From Anaerolineales bacterium (GTDB lineage: Bacteria; Chloroflexota; Anaerolineae; Anaerolineales; Villigracilaceae): 64,000 bases of DNA. The DNA lies in assembly GCA_020634885.1 (NCBI GenBank), contig JACKAW010000001.1, positions 558,001 through 622,000 on the forward strand, read 5' to 3'. Positions 1 to 8,073 of the stretch are shown one piece after another. Numbering within the stretch: the stretch's first letter is position 1; the number at the start of each line of letters is the position of its first letter. The notes beneath the pieces were generated by a model. That model ran no database searches and was not told the DNA's origin. It was given only the letters and a program-made list of their open reading frames with translations. Made by a program: the position numbers and the translations under genes.

Positions 1-1
1 G

Positions 2-1816
2 CCACAAACCATTGAAGATTGCGGCAAACGCGGAATCAAAGCAGCAATCATCGTTTCGGCAGGCTTTCGTGAGGTCGGCAAAGAAGGCGCGGAACTGGAA
101 AAGAAATGCGTAGAAGTCGCACAAAATTATGGCGTGCGATTATTGGGACCCAATTGCATTGGCGCCATCGACACCCATCTTCCGCTCGACACAACTTTTC
201 TGCAACCGCCCATGCCCGAACAAGGCGGCATTGGCTTCATCTCTCACTCCGGCGCATTTGCCGCCGCCATCATAGACTGGGCACGCGGGCAGGGCTTCGG
301 CTTCTCACGCATCGTCAGCCTCGGCAATCAAGCCGACGTGAACGAGACCGACATGCTGCCCATGCTCGCCAGCGATGACAACACCAAAGTCATCGTGATG
401 TACATGGAAAGCATTTCAAACGGCAGGCGCTTTGTGCAAGTTGCCCGCGAAGTGAGCAAACACAAACCCATCATCGCCTTAAAAGTCGGGCGCTTCGAAG
501 CAGGTCAAAAAGCCGCCGCCTCGCACACCGGCGCACTCGCCGCGTCTGACACAGCCTTCGACGCCGCCTTTGCCAAAGCGGGTGTTCTCCGCGCTGAAAC
601 CGCCGAGCAAATGTTCGATTGGGCGCGGGCATTGGAGAATTGTCCGCTACCGAAAGGAAACCGGATTGGGATTCTCACCAACGCAGGCGGACCCGGCGTG
701 ATCGCCGCCGACTCACTCGAGCATCACGGCTTGGTGCTTGCCCAACTAGCGGGTGCAACACTGGATGCTTTATCTGCCATACTCCCCCCAGCAGCCAACA
801 CCCACAACCCAGTCGATATGCTCGCCTCGGCTTCGCCCAGTCATTACGCCGAATGCTTGAACATCCTTTTACAAGATGAAGGAGTAGATGGCGTAATGGT
901 CATCCTACCGCCACCGCCCATGTTCAAAGCGGAAGAAGTAGCAAGGGCGGTAAATGAAGTAATTGGTAAATTTGAAAAGCCGGTTGTGATTGCATTGATG
1001 GGTTCGACTTTGGTTGAGAATGCAAGTAACGAATTCCAAGTTGCAAGAGTGCCGACGTATCCATTCCCGGAGCGGGCGGCTTCGGCGCTGGCAGCATTGA
1101 GCAAAAGACAAAAGCAATTAACCAAGGAGCACATAGAGAACACGAAGAGTCAAAACAAAACCTCTGATGCCTCTGCGGTAAATCCGAATGACCTCATGCA
1201 AGATTACAACATCCCCACTGCACCGATCAAACTGGCGACGAATGAAGCAGAAGCGGTTGCGATTGCAAATGAACTGGGCTACCCGGTGGTGATGAAAATT
1301 GCCTCGCCCGATATTTCGCACAAATCGGATGTTGGCGGGGTGATGTTGAACATCCAAGACGATACCGCTCTTCAGTCTGGCTACGCGCAAATGATGGCAA
1401 AGGTCAGCGCGGCGATGCCAAATGCAAAGATCGAGGGTGTGCAGATTCAACGTCAAATCGCGGGTGGGCAAGAAGTGATCATCGGTATGGTGCGTGACTC
1501 ACAGTTCGGTGCGCTGATGATGTTTGGCTCGGGCGGCGTGGAAGTGGAAGGGCTCAAGGATGTCGCCTTCTGCCTGGGTCCGCTGAATCAGGCTGAGGCG
1601 GAGGAAATGATGCGTCAGACTTGGGTTGGGAAGAAGTTAAAAGGTTTCCGTAGCATCAAGCCGGTAGATGAGGAAGCGGTCAAGGATGTTTTAATCAAAC
1701 TCTCGCAACTTGCCGCAGAGCATGAAGAGATCGAGGAAGTTGAAATTAATCCGCTGCGGGTTTTGGTAAAAGGCGCGGTGGCGGTGGATGTGCGAATCAA
1801 ATTCAAAGGAGAATGA
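2..1816 (+). CDS. ADP-forming acetate/acyl-CoA ligase, fused alpha-beta subunits (5' end outside window)
   Basis: The open frame is already in progress at base 2 (first residues PQTIEDCGKRGIK), so the gene begins before the window; 604 residues are visible. The visible part starts inside the CoA-binding region (LLGPNCIG), continues through the succinyl-CoA-synthetase-like domain with the phosphohistidine segment AASHTGALAAS, and ends with an ATP-grasp domain containing ISHKSDVGGV. Family members interconvert acyl-CoA, ADP and Pi with the free acid, CoA and ATP, usually making ATP by substrate-level phosphorylation in fermenters; the acyl group cannot be told from sequence. The linker between the two halves (around base 1135-1190) carries an odd polar stretch, TKEHIENTKSQNKTSDASAV, which looks like a translated repeat element. 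A good ribosome site at its 3' end serves the next gene, so the two are probably co-transcribed. Confidence 0.9.
   Translation, partial: PQTIEDCGKRGIKAAIIVSAGFREVGKEGAELEKKCVEVAQNYGVRLLGPNCIGAIDTHLPLDTTFLQPPMPEQGGIGFISHSGAFAAAIIDWARGQGFGFSRIVSLGNQADVNETDMLPMLASDDNTKVIVMYMESISNGRRFVQVAREVSKHKPIIALKVGRFEAGQKAAASHTGALAASDTAFDAAFAKAGVLRAETAEQMFDWARALENCPLPKGNRIGILTNAGGPGVIAADSLEHHGLVLAQLAGATLDALSAILPPAANTHNPVDMLASASPSHYAECLNILLQDEGVDGVMVILPPPPMFKAEEVARAVNEVIGKFEKPVVIALMGSTLVENASNEFQVARVPTYPFPERAASALAALSKRQKQLTKEHIENTKSQNKTSDASAVNPNDLMQDYNIPTAPIKLATNEAEAVAIANELGYPVVMKIASPDISHKSDVGGVMLNIQDDTALQSGYAQMMAKVSAAMPNAKIEGVQIQRQIAGGQEVIIGMVRDSQFGALMMFGSGGVEVEGLKDVAFCLGPLNQAEAEEMMRQTWVGKKLKGFRSIKPVDEEAVKDVLIKLSQLAAEHEEIEEVEINPLRVLVKGAVAVDVRIKFKGE
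1130..1190 (+). repeat. possible dispersed-repeat insertion in the synthetase linker
   Basis: This linker stretch has a base pattern unlike the flanking codons: CACGAAGAGTCAAAAC, then CTCTGATGCCTCTGCGG. A related order of words (CACGAAGAATTAAAAC then CTCTGTGC) occurs in the intergenic hairpin at about 14739-14760. I infer that both derive from one dispersed element family, and that this copy is tolerated because it lies in a flexible inter-domain linker and keeps the frame. Confidence 0.35.
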
Positions 1817-1817
1817 C

Positions 1818-2105
1818 ATGACGGCTTATATTATTTTTGATGTGGAAGTAACCAACCCGGTAGACTATGAAGGCTACAAACAACTTGCCGCGCCGACGGT
1901 GGCGTTATATGGCGGTAAGTATGTGGTGCGCGGCGGGCAGGCAGAAAACCTTGAAGGCGACTGGCAGCCAAAACGGATCGTGGTGTTGCAATTTGAAAAT
2001 GTGGAACGCGCCAAAGCGTGGATCAACTCGCCGGAGTATGCCGAAGCACGCGCACTGCGGCATAAATACTCGATCTCGAAAGCCATCGTTGTAGAAGGGG
2101 CGTAG
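1818..2105 (+). CDS. DUF1330-family small protein
   Basis: A 95-residue cytoplasmic protein beginning MTAYIIFDVEVTNPVDYEGY, followed by LYGGKYVVRGG and a run around RIVVLQF; these are the usual landmarks of the DUF1330 family, which adopts a dimeric alpha-beta barrel (ferredoxin-like) fold. Its biochemical role is not established. The ATG at 1818 is chosen over an in-frame upstream start because AAAGGAG lies just before it and this start matches the family N-terminus. It begins two bases after the synthetase stop and is followed immediately by the beta-lactamase-like gene, so a three-gene transcript is likely. Confidence 0.85.
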   Translation: MTAYIIFDVEVTNPVDYEGYKQLAAPTVALYGGKYVVRGGQAENLEGDWQPKRIVVLQFENVERAKAWINSPEYAEARALRHKYSISKAIVVEGA

Positions 2106-2106
2106 T

Positions 2107-2925
2107 TTGAAACGCATTGAAGAATTCATTGCAGGGTTTGAAGGCAAGACCATCAGTGTGGCAGTGCAAGACCTGGAAAGCGGCAGGGAGAGTTTTATCA
2201 ATGCCGATGTGAGTATGCACCCCGCCAGTACGATGAAAGTACCGGTGATGATGGAAGTATTCCGTCAGGCAGAGGCTGGGTTGCTTTCGCTGGATGAATT
2301 TCTGCCGATCTACAATTCTTTTACAAGCATAGCCGATGGCAGTACGTTTTCACTGGAAGAAGTAGACGACTCTGAGTTGACGCTTTACCAACGCATGGGA
2401 CAAAACGAAACGATCCGCGAATTGACACGGCTCATGATCGTAAGATCATCCAACCTTGCCAGCAATATTCTTATGGATAAAGTTGGCGCAGCCCAAATAG
2501 ATGCTTTTGTGAAAGCGCTTGGTATTCAAGGCATGTCGGTCATTCGCGGGCTGGAAGATAAAAAAGCGTATCGACTGGGCATGAACAATGCCGCCAGCGC
2601 GCGCAGTTCCACACAGATGATGAAGTTGATTGCAGAAGGCAAAGTTGTATCACGCAAGGTCTGCGATGAGATGATCGAGGTGATGTTCGGGCAGGAGTTC
2701 AACGAGAGCATTCCCGCGTTGTTACCGGCTGGGGTGAAGGTTGCTCACAAAACCGGTTGGTCTGATGATTTTTTCCATGATATCGGAATCATCTTCCCAC
2801 TCAAGCGAAAGCCTTATATCCTCTCGCTGTTCACGAATGGCTTTGCTATTGAAAACGAAGCGCATAAGTGTATGGCGGAGGTATCAAAAATGGTTTACAA
2901 CGAACTAATTCACGACAGAAGATAA
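2107..2925 (+). CDS. class A beta-lactamase-like serine hydrolase, no signal peptide
   Basis: A 272-residue protein with the penicillin-recognition fold signatures in order: S41-T-M-K44 (SxxK nucleophile and base), S-S-N around 114-116 (SxN box) and K215-T-G217 (KTG box). No signal peptide or lipobox is present; it starts directly with KRIEEFIAGFEGK, so it should be cytoplasmic, which argues against a role in antibiotic resistance. The omega-loop glutamate needed for efficient beta-lactam deacylation is not obvious. The start is TTG at 2107, one base after the preceding TAG, with AAGGGG about seven bases upstream; translational coupling is likely. It could be a DD-peptidase-like or esterase-type member of the superfamily. 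Confidence 0.8.
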   Translation: MKRIEEFIAGFEGKTISVAVQDLESGRESFINADVSMHPASTMKVPVMMEVFRQAEAGLLSLDEFLPIYNSFTSIADGSTFSLEEVDDSELTLYQRMGQNETIRELTRLMIVRSSNLASNILMDKVGAAQIDAFVKALGIQGMSVIRGLEDKKAYRLGMNNAASARSSTQMMKLIAEGKVVSRKVCDEMIEVMFGQEFNESIPALLPAGVKVAHKTGWSDDFFHDIGIIFPLKRKPYILSLFTNGFAIENEAHKCMAEVSKMVYNELIHDRR

Positions 2926-2941
2926 AACCGTAGGCTCCCGG

Positions 2942-3913
2942 TCAACGTATCACATCCTGCGCATATTTATCTGCAAACAGCGCGGGTTGACCGCCGGTGT
3001 GCCAGAATAAAATCGTCTCATCCTTCTTAAAGAATCCCTTGCGGATGAGGTCGATCATGCCTGCCGCGGCTCTGCCGGTGTAGACGGGGTCGAGCAATAA
3101 GCCTTCGTGTTTAGCGAACAAGTGAATTGCTTCGCGCTCACCCTCGCCAAAGACACCATAGCCTGCCTGACAATAATCTTCCGTCGCCAAGACATCGTTG
3201 CGTGAAAATTGAATCCGCTCACCGAGTTTTTCACTGGCGCGAGAAGCCAGGTCTGAGACGTGTGACTTCAGTTCTTCTTCGGGTTCATCAATGCTAATTC
3301 CCAACACTTTGCCCTTGAAGCCAAACAAACGCTGACCCAACACCAGCCCGGCATGAGTCCCGCCGGAGGATGTGCCGAAGACGATCCAATCGGCATGGAC
3401 GTTCTGCTGCATGAACTCTTCCATCGCAAAGGTGTAGCCCATTGCACCCGTTGGGCTGGAGCCGCCATATGGCACGAGATAGGGTTTCTTCCCGGCAGCA
3501 AGCGCGTCGTCAAAAGTTTTTTGCAGGGTCTGGTCACGGAAAGCGCGGTCTTCCACGGTGATGATCTCCGCGCCAAAAAGTTGGTCAAGCAAAAAATTGG
3601 CAGAGGCTTGTTGAGGTTTCGCGCCGGTCAGCACCAGTTTGCACTCGAAGCCATAGCGCGCTGCTGCCGCCGCGGTCTGACGGCAGTGATTGGACTGCAT
3701 CGCCCCGCCCGAAATGAGCAAGTCCGCGCTTTGTTCGCGGGCTTCGGCAATGAGAAATTCCAATTTGCGGGTTTTGTTGCCACCGAATGCCAACCCGGTC
3801 TGGTCGTCGCGTTTGACGAAGATACGCGGTCCGTTCAGGGCTTTGGATAGATTGGGCAGTTCTTCAATTGGGGTGGGAAGATGGGCAAAGTTTAAGCGGG
3901 CGATGATATTCAT
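2942..3913 (-). CDS. dcyD: D-cysteine desulfhydrase (PLP, ACC-deaminase family)
   Basis: A fold-type II PLP enzyme of 323 residues. The PLP lysine lies in FGGNKTRKLEF near residue 47. Substrate-loop residues favour D-cysteine desulfhydrase over ACC deaminase: the motif is LDPVYTGRA (Thr where true ACC deaminases have Glu) and WHTGGQPALF (Thr where they have Leu). The enzyme would convert D-cysteine to pyruvate, sulfide and ammonia. An upstream in-frame ATG at 3931 would add six residues (MKVRYI); the ATG at 3913 is preferred because GTGAGA lies at a suitable distance and the protein then starts as relatives do. It is convergent with the beta-lactamase-like gene, with 16 bases between them and no clear terminator hairpin. 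Confidence 0.85.
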   Translation of the reverse strand: MNIIARLNFAHLPTPIEELPNLSKALNGPRIFVKRDDQTGLAFGGNKTRKLEFLIAEAREQSADLLISGGAMQSNHCRQTAAAAARYGFECKLVLTGAKPQQASANFLLDQLFGAEIITVEDRAFRDQTLQKTFDDALAAGKKPYLVPYGGSSPTGAMGYTFAMEEFMQQNVHADWIVFGTSSGGTHAGLVLGQRLFGFKGKVLGISIDEPEEELKSHVSDLASRASEKLGERIQFSRNDVLATEDYCQAGYGVFGEGEREAIHLFAKHEGLLLDPVYTGRAAAGMIDLIRKGFFKKDETILFWHTGGQPALFADKYAQDVIR

Positions 3914-3940
3914 GATATATCTCACTTTCATATTTCATCG

Positions 3941-4068
3941 GTGGTCGAGTAGTGTCGAGCGACAGCGAGACACGTATCGAGACCACAGGGTTACAAATAA
4001 CTCCACATTTACCTTAAACTGTTGGTCTCGATACGACGGCGAAAAGGCACGCCGTCTACTCAACCAAC
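3941..4068. repeat. paired, oppositely oriented REP-like palindromic units
   Basis: Two related units face each other in the 150-bp gap between dcyD and the FemAB gene. Unit 1 (3941-3985) begins GTGGTCGAGTAG and ends GTATCGAGACCAC. Unit 2 (4021-4068) begins GTTGGTCTCGATACG and ends CTACTCAACCAAC, so it is unit 1 in reverse orientation. Unit 2 has a clean internal hairpin, GACGGCG/CGCCGTC around an eight-base loop. The arrangement is like a bacterial interspersed mosaic element; it may also end the minus-strand polysaccharide transcript. Confidence 0.75.
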
Positions 4069-4081
4069 GGGTATACCAAAA

Positions 4082-5236
4082 TTACGCACCACCAACGACT
4101 TGTTTCGTCTTTTCCTTGCCACGCGAGCGCATGAAATTCAATACACGCGGCATGACATCGGCGTACATCGAATACCAAAACTTACTCGGCGCAAAGTCAT
4201 ACGCGCCGAGAGTCCGCACCACTTCGCCGCCCAAGCCTTCTTTGAAGCGATACACCCCCCACATCGAGTCACTTTCATCGAAGACATCCGGTGCGCCCCA
4301 CAGATCATAGGTCAGGCAGCCGTGCGCCTTGGCGTGTTTCATCGCCGCCCACTGCAAAAGATAGGTCGGCATTTTTTCACGGTGCGCATTGCGCGACATG
4401 CCATAAACGTAATATCCGCGCCTAGCGAAGGTGAAGAGAAAAATGGCAGCGACGGGTTCGTTATCTACTTCGGCAATAAGGGGAACAGTCATTGGAGATT
4501 GGAGATTGGAGATTGAGTCTCCGAGCATGAAGGTTTTCCAAACTGTCATGTAATATTCTTCATCACGGATCACAAAGCCATCGCGCACCGAAGTCTCAGC
4601 ATACATCTTGTACAACATCGGCAAATCATCCACGCTGCCCACACGCACGGTCACGCCCTTCTTCTCAGCGAGACGCACGTTGTAACGCGTCTTCTGTTTC
4701 ATGCGCATGAGGATTTCTTCTTCACTGGCAGATAGATCGACCATGACCGTATTGCGGAACTGGATCTGGTCAGACGACTCAACCCACCCCCTGCGCCTCA
4801 AATCGGACCTCACAGCCTGTCCGCTGTTTTCTGTGACCTCATCCACGCTGGCAGGGACTCCGCGCCCCAGCACCACATCCGGATCAAGTTTCAGGAAGAT
4901 CGCGCCTTGCTTCTTTGCGAAAGATTGCAGATCGTCCAACACCCGTTTCCTCAGGGACTCATTTGTCCAATCCATGAGCGGACCTTTGGGAGCGTAGAAG
5001 ATGGAGAAGCGGCGAAGAGCAGTACGCTTGAGGATAAGAGCAGCGGCAATGATTGGTGAGTGGAAAGTGGAAAGTGAATTGACATCGCTTTCTACTTTCC
5101 ACTTTCCATCTTCTGTCCAGACGGCATAATAGGGAACCCAGCCATACTTCGCCTTCACCTGTCCCCATTCGTAGGTTTGCAAGAAGTGTGGGTCGGGAAG
5201 TTGACTAATAATTTGATTCCAGGAATTACTATTCAC
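4082..5236 (-). CDS. FemAB-family aminoacyltransferase, copy 1
   Basis: A 384-residue soluble protein with the double GNAT-like fold of FemA/FemB/FmhB. Landmarks are LQTYEWGQVKAKYGW at the N-terminus, RYNVRLAEKKGVTVRV in the middle, and PTYLLQWAAMKHAKAHGC followed by YDLWG and GVYRFKEGLGGE near the C-terminus. Family members transfer an amino acid from aminoacyl-tRNA to a lipid-linked peptide or, in some lineages, act in exopolysaccharide assembly; the substrate here is unknown. GTG start at 5236 overlaps the stop of copy 2 by one base (TAGTG). Compared with copy 2 it carries two extra loop peptides, residues about 41-61 and 239-249, each encoded by heptamer repeats. It is last in the polysaccharide operon. 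Confidence 0.85.
   Translation of the reverse strand: MNSNSWNQIISQLPDPHFLQTYEWGQVKAKYGWVPYYAVWTEDGKWKVESDVNSLSTFHSPIIAAALILKRTALRRFSIFYAPKGPLMDWTNESLRKRVLDDLQSFAKKQGAIFLKLDPDVVLGRGVPASVDEVTENSGQAVRSDLRRRGWVESSDQIQFRNTVMVDLSASEEEILMRMKQKTRYNVRLAEKKGVTVRVGSVDDLPMLYKMYAETSVRDGFVIRDEEYYMTVWKTFMLGDSISNLQSPMTVPLIAEVDNEPVAAIFLFTFARRGYYVYGMSRNAHREKMPTYLLQWAAMKHAKAHGCLTYDLWGAPDVFDESDSMWGVYRFKEGLGGEVVRTLGAYDFAPSKFWYSMYADVMPRVLNFMRSRGKEKTKQVVGGA
4491..4516. repeat. heptanucleotide tandem repeat (ATTGGAG) inside FemAB copy 1
   Basis: Three perfect ATTGGAG units (4491-4511) plus a partial fourth unit. On the coding strand they yield the peptide SISNLQSPM, which is absent from the paralogue at the same place, between the TFMLGD and PLIAEVD segments. 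Confidence 0.9.
5061..5108. repeat. inverted heptamer repeat (GTGGAAA family) inside FemAB copy 1
   Basis: Left arm TGGAAAGTGGAAAGTG (5061-5076) and right arm TACTTTCCACTTTCCA (5093-5108) are reverse complements apart from one base, with a 16-base loop. Each arm is itself a direct repeat of a heptamer. The stretch encodes part of the extra segment at residues 41-61, missing from the paralogue. Confidence 0.9.
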
Positions 5237-6222
5237 TATGCCCTATTCCCAATGAACTTTACATACGCCCAATACAAAAGCGGATTGTAAACTCTATCCA
5301 ACGCCTGCGCGGCCCGTTTCAACTGTCCGCCAAAGCCGCGCTTGAAGCGATAGACGCCCCACAAACCGTCATGACGGGTTTCGAAATTGGCTTCGAGGGT
5401 CTCTTCGTTTTCATCGGGCACGCCCCACAGGTCGTATTCTTCACAGCCGCGCGCCTTTGCCCAGCGGATAGCTTCCCATTGAAGAAGATAAGTAGGCATA
5501 CGGTTGCGTTCTTCGTTGTTGGAAGCGCCATAAACGTACCAAGCACGCTTGGCATTTGCGAAAACCATCAGCGAAGCCAGCGGCTTGCCTTCGTATTCTG
5601 CAACGAGCAGTTCACATGTCCCTTTGGGGTGGAAGAGTTCGTAGGCACGTTGATAATATTCTTTAGAATGCACACCAAAATTATCACGTCCGCCGGTGAC
5701 GGTCATCATCTCGTGGAAAGTGGCGATGTCATCCCATGCGCGGACGGTCACGCCTTTTTTCTCCGCCAGGCGGATGTTGTAACGGCATTTGGGTTTCATT
5801 CTTGCCAAAATATCTTCTTCGCTATCTTTAATATTAATTATTATTGTGCGAGGCGGTTGGATGTTATGGGGGGAAATGCGGAATGCAGAATGCAGAATGC
5901 GGAATTCTGAATCCCAAGCGTCAGGTTCGATTTTTAAGAAGATGGCACGGTTCTTTTTGCAGATGGTATCCACTTCACGCCAGAACGCTTCACTATCCAC
6001 CGTCCACTGTCCACTGTCCACCGGCTTCGGCATGTACGCAATCGTAAAACCCAATGGCAGGCGGCGGAACAAAATTTGCACACCAACATTCCCAGAAACA
6101 AGGCGGACGGGTTTCCAGCCAAAATCTTTTTTTAATTCACCCCACTCGCCCATCTGCAAGAGATGGGTGTTGGGGAAGTTGGTTAGGAACTGATTCCATT
6201 CGGTGAGCGTAACTTCGGTCAT
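5236..6222 (-). CDS. FemAB-family aminoacyltransferase, copy 2
   Basis: A 328-residue paralogue of the following gene. It shares the order LLQMGEWGELKKDFGW, KCRYNIRLAEKKGVTVRA, PTYLLQWEAIRWAKARGC, YDLWGVPDE and GVYRFKRGFGGQ. As in copy 1 the double GNAT-like fold predicts aminoacyl transfer to a lipid- or sugar-linked acceptor on the cytoplasmic face. It has its own loop insertions, SGQWTVDS (about 68-77) and SEFRILHSAFRISP (about 105-118), both translated from heptamer tandem repeats that copy 1 lacks. The ATG at 6222 overlaps the stop of the CapD-like gene by four bases (ATGA), so translation is coupled. Tandem FemAB genes suggest sequential addition of residues, as known for FemA and FemB, but the acceptor is unknown. 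Confidence 0.85.
   Translation of the reverse strand: MTEVTLTEWNQFLTNFPNTHLLQMGEWGELKKDFGWKPVRLVSGNVGVQILFRRLPLGFTIAYMPKPVDSGQWTVDSEAFWREVDTICKKNRAIFLKIEPDAWDSEFRILHSAFRISPHNIQPPRTIIINIKDSEEDILARMKPKCRYNIRLAEKKGVTVRAWDDIATFHEMMTVTGGRDNFGVHSKEYYQRAYELFHPKGTCELLVAEYEGKPLASLMVFANAKRAWYVYGASNNEERNRMPTYLLQWEAIRWAKARGCEEYDLWGVPDENEETLEANFETRHDGLWGVYRFKRGFGGQLKRAAQALDRVYNPLLYWAYVKFIGNRA
5875..5909. repeat. heptanucleotide tandem repeat (AATGCAG family) inside FemAB copy 2
   Basis: Five consecutive heptamers: AATGCGG, AATGCAG, AATGCAG, AATGCGG, AATTCTG. The array is in frame and encodes the residue 105-116 insertion. Confidence 0.9.
5992..6019. repeat. heptanucleotide tandem repeat (ACTGTCC family) inside FemAB copy 2
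   Basis: Four consecutive heptamers: ACTATCC, ACCGTCC, ACTGTCC, ACTGTCC, then a partial unit. It encodes the SGQWTVDS insertion around residues 68-77. Confidence 0.9.
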
Positions 6223-8069
6223 TGTTGCACCGAGCCGGAAGGTAGGAAATGGTTGATGGTCTGAATCAGGTCAGAGGTCCGGGAGTGAAGCGCGAGGTCT
6301 GAGAGTGTATCCAAGGTTTGAGCGAGTGCGGCGCCATCCACATGTTCTTCTTTCGACATGCGGAAAATTTCTGAGTGTTGGGTGCGTTCAAAATCCACGC
6401 CATCTTCGAGCAGGTCTTCGCGCAGTTTTTCGCCGGGGCGAATGCCGGTGGTTTGAATGTCGATGTCGCGATAGGGTTCGAGACCGGAGAGACGAATGAG
6501 GTCTTCGGCGAGGTCGAGGATGCGAACCTGCTCACCCATGTTAAGCATGAAAACCTCGCCGCCGGTGCCCATGCAGGCGGCTTGCAAAACGAGATGCACG
6601 GCTTCGGGGATGATCATGAAATAGCGATACATTTCGGGATGCGTAATGGTGACGGGCCCGCCGCGCGCGATTTGATTTTTGAAAGTGCGCACGACACTGC
6701 CGCGACTGCCGAGCACGTTACCAAAACGCACCACTGAATACGGTAGGTTGTGACTTTGCGCCGCGTCGAGGACGGTGAGTTCGGCGAGACGTTTGGTGGC
6801 GCCCATCACACTGGCGGGGCGCACAGCTTTATCGGTGGAGATGAGCACGAGTCTTTCTACCCCATGCTTGACCGCTGTTTCGACGACGTTCTTCGTGCCG
6901 AGCACGTTGTTTGTGACCGCTTCTTCGACATTGGCTTCCATCAGCGGAACATGCTTGTGCGCCGCCGCATGAAAGACGACTTGCGGTTTGTGTTGGTTGA
7001 AAACTTTTTCAATGCGGTTCAAATCGCGGACATCGGCAATGACGGCTTGCAGATTGAGTGAGGGAAAATCGTTCTTGAGTTCTTGCAAGGCTTCGAAGAT
7101 GCTGTTCTCGCCGTGACCGAGCAAAACAAGTTCGGTCGGGTTCCAACGTGCGAGTTGACGGCAAAGTTCGCTGCCAATTGAGCCACCCGCACCCGTGACG
7201 AGAATACGTTTACCGCCAAGAGTCGCACCGATGAGACGGTCGTCGATCTTCGCAGGTTCGCGGCGCAGCAGGTCGGTGATATCCACTTCACGCAGACGAT
7301 TGACGCTGACCTTACCGCCAAGGAGTTCGTAAAAACCAGGGATGATGCGTGAGGTAATTCCGCGTTTACGGCATTCGTCATTGACGAGGCGGATGATATG
7401 CCCCGGCGCGGATGGAATGGCGATGATGACTTCGTTAACTTGTTTGGAGTCGAGGGTATTTGCCAGTTGGTCGATCTTGCCGATGACGGTCACACCGTAG
7501 ATGTTGTGATTCTGCTTGGCGGGGTCATCATCGAGAAAGCCAACCGGGATGAGATTGAGTTGAGATGATTTTTGTAACTCACGCACGACGAGCGCACCCG
7601 CGTCGCCTGCGCCGAGGATGAGGGCATGGCGGGTCTTTGCATTGGCTTGCACCGATGATTGTTCAGCAAGGATGCGTAAAACAAAGCGCGAGCCGCCGAT
7701 GAGGATGAGCGAGATGAGCCAGTCAATGCCGAGGGCAGAGCGCGGCATGCCCGGCTTGATGAGGTCAAAGCCGATGAGCAGGAGCATAACTCCCGAGGTC
7801 AGCACCGAAGCGGTTGTGACAGCAAAGGTGATGAGCCGCAGTTCATTCGTGCTGGCATAGACCCACAGGCGGCGATAAAGTCCAAAAAAGTAGTAGGTTG
7901 GGATTTTGACGATTAACGCCACCGCGCACATCACCAGCGCGGCGGGGAAATAGAACGGTAATTCGCTCACGTCCAACCGTAACGCAAAACTGCCCAGCAC
8001 CGAGACGATGGTGAGGGCAAGGTCGCCAACGAGGACGAAGCGATTGCGGACGTGAGAACGGGAGGACAT
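6219..8069 (-). CDS. CapD/WbpM-type membrane NDP-sugar 4,6-dehydratase
   Basis: A 616-residue protein of the usual length for membrane-bound nucleoside-diphosphate sugar epimerase/dehydratases. About four transmembrane helices occupy residues 10-135. A first Rossmann domain (LILGAGDAGALVVREL, near 150-165) is followed by the catalytic SDR domain with VTGAGGSIGS (291-300). The active-site region reads ISTDKAVRPASVMGATK (410-426), with the Met/Lys arrangement of this subfamily instead of Tyr-xxx-Lys. Such enzymes convert UDP-GlcNAc to a 4-keto-6-deoxy sugar, the first step to bacillosamine- or QuiNAc-type sugars; the exact substrate is inferred. It lies between the epimerase and the FemAB pair in the polysaccharide operon, ending in a four-base overlap with FemAB copy 2. 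Confidence 0.88.
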   Translation of the reverse strand: MSSRSHVRNRFVLVGDLALTIVSVLGSFALRLDVSELPFYFPAALVMCAVALIVKIPTYYFFGLYRRLWVYASTNELRLITFAVTTASVLTSGVMLLLIGFDLIKPGMPRSALGIDWLISLILIGGSRFVLRILAEQSSVQANAKTRHALILGAGDAGALVVRELQKSSQLNLIPVGFLDDDPAKQNHNIYGVTVIGKIDQLANTLDSKQVNEVIIAIPSAPGHIIRLVNDECRKRGITSRIIPGFYELLGGKVSVNRLREVDITDLLRREPAKIDDRLIGATLGGKRILVTGAGGSIGSELCRQLARWNPTELVLLGHGENSIFEALQELKNDFPSLNLQAVIADVRDLNRIEKVFNQHKPQVVFHAAAHKHVPLMEANVEEAVTNNVLGTKNVVETAVKHGVERLVLISTDKAVRPASVMGATKRLAELTVLDAAQSHNLPYSVVRFGNVLGSRGSVVRTFKNQIARGGPVTITHPEMYRYFMIIPEAVHLVLQAACMGTGGEVFMLNMGEQVRILDLAEDLIRLSGLEPYRDIDIQTTGIRPGEKLREDLLEDGVDFERTQHSEIFRMSKEEHVDGAALAQTLDTLSDLALHSRTSDLIQTINHFLPSGSVQQ

Positions 8070-8073
8070 TCGG

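Noticed and set aside
2107..2925. Antibiotic-resistance beta-lactamase
   Set aside because: No signal peptide or lipobox and no clear omega-loop Glu; only the fold motifs are supported.
2942..3913. ACC deaminase
   Set aside because: Diagnostic positions read VYTG and HTGG, the D-cysteine desulfhydrase pattern, instead of Glu and Leu.
3690..4516. Long plus-strand open frames opposite the dcyD and FemAB genes
   Set aside because: They lie antisense to well-supported genes, lack family motifs and have low-complexity Arg/Ser/Pro composition; treated as shadows.
4491..6019. CRISPR-like repeats
   Set aside because: Units are seven bases with no spacers, lie in coding sequence, and no cas genes are present.
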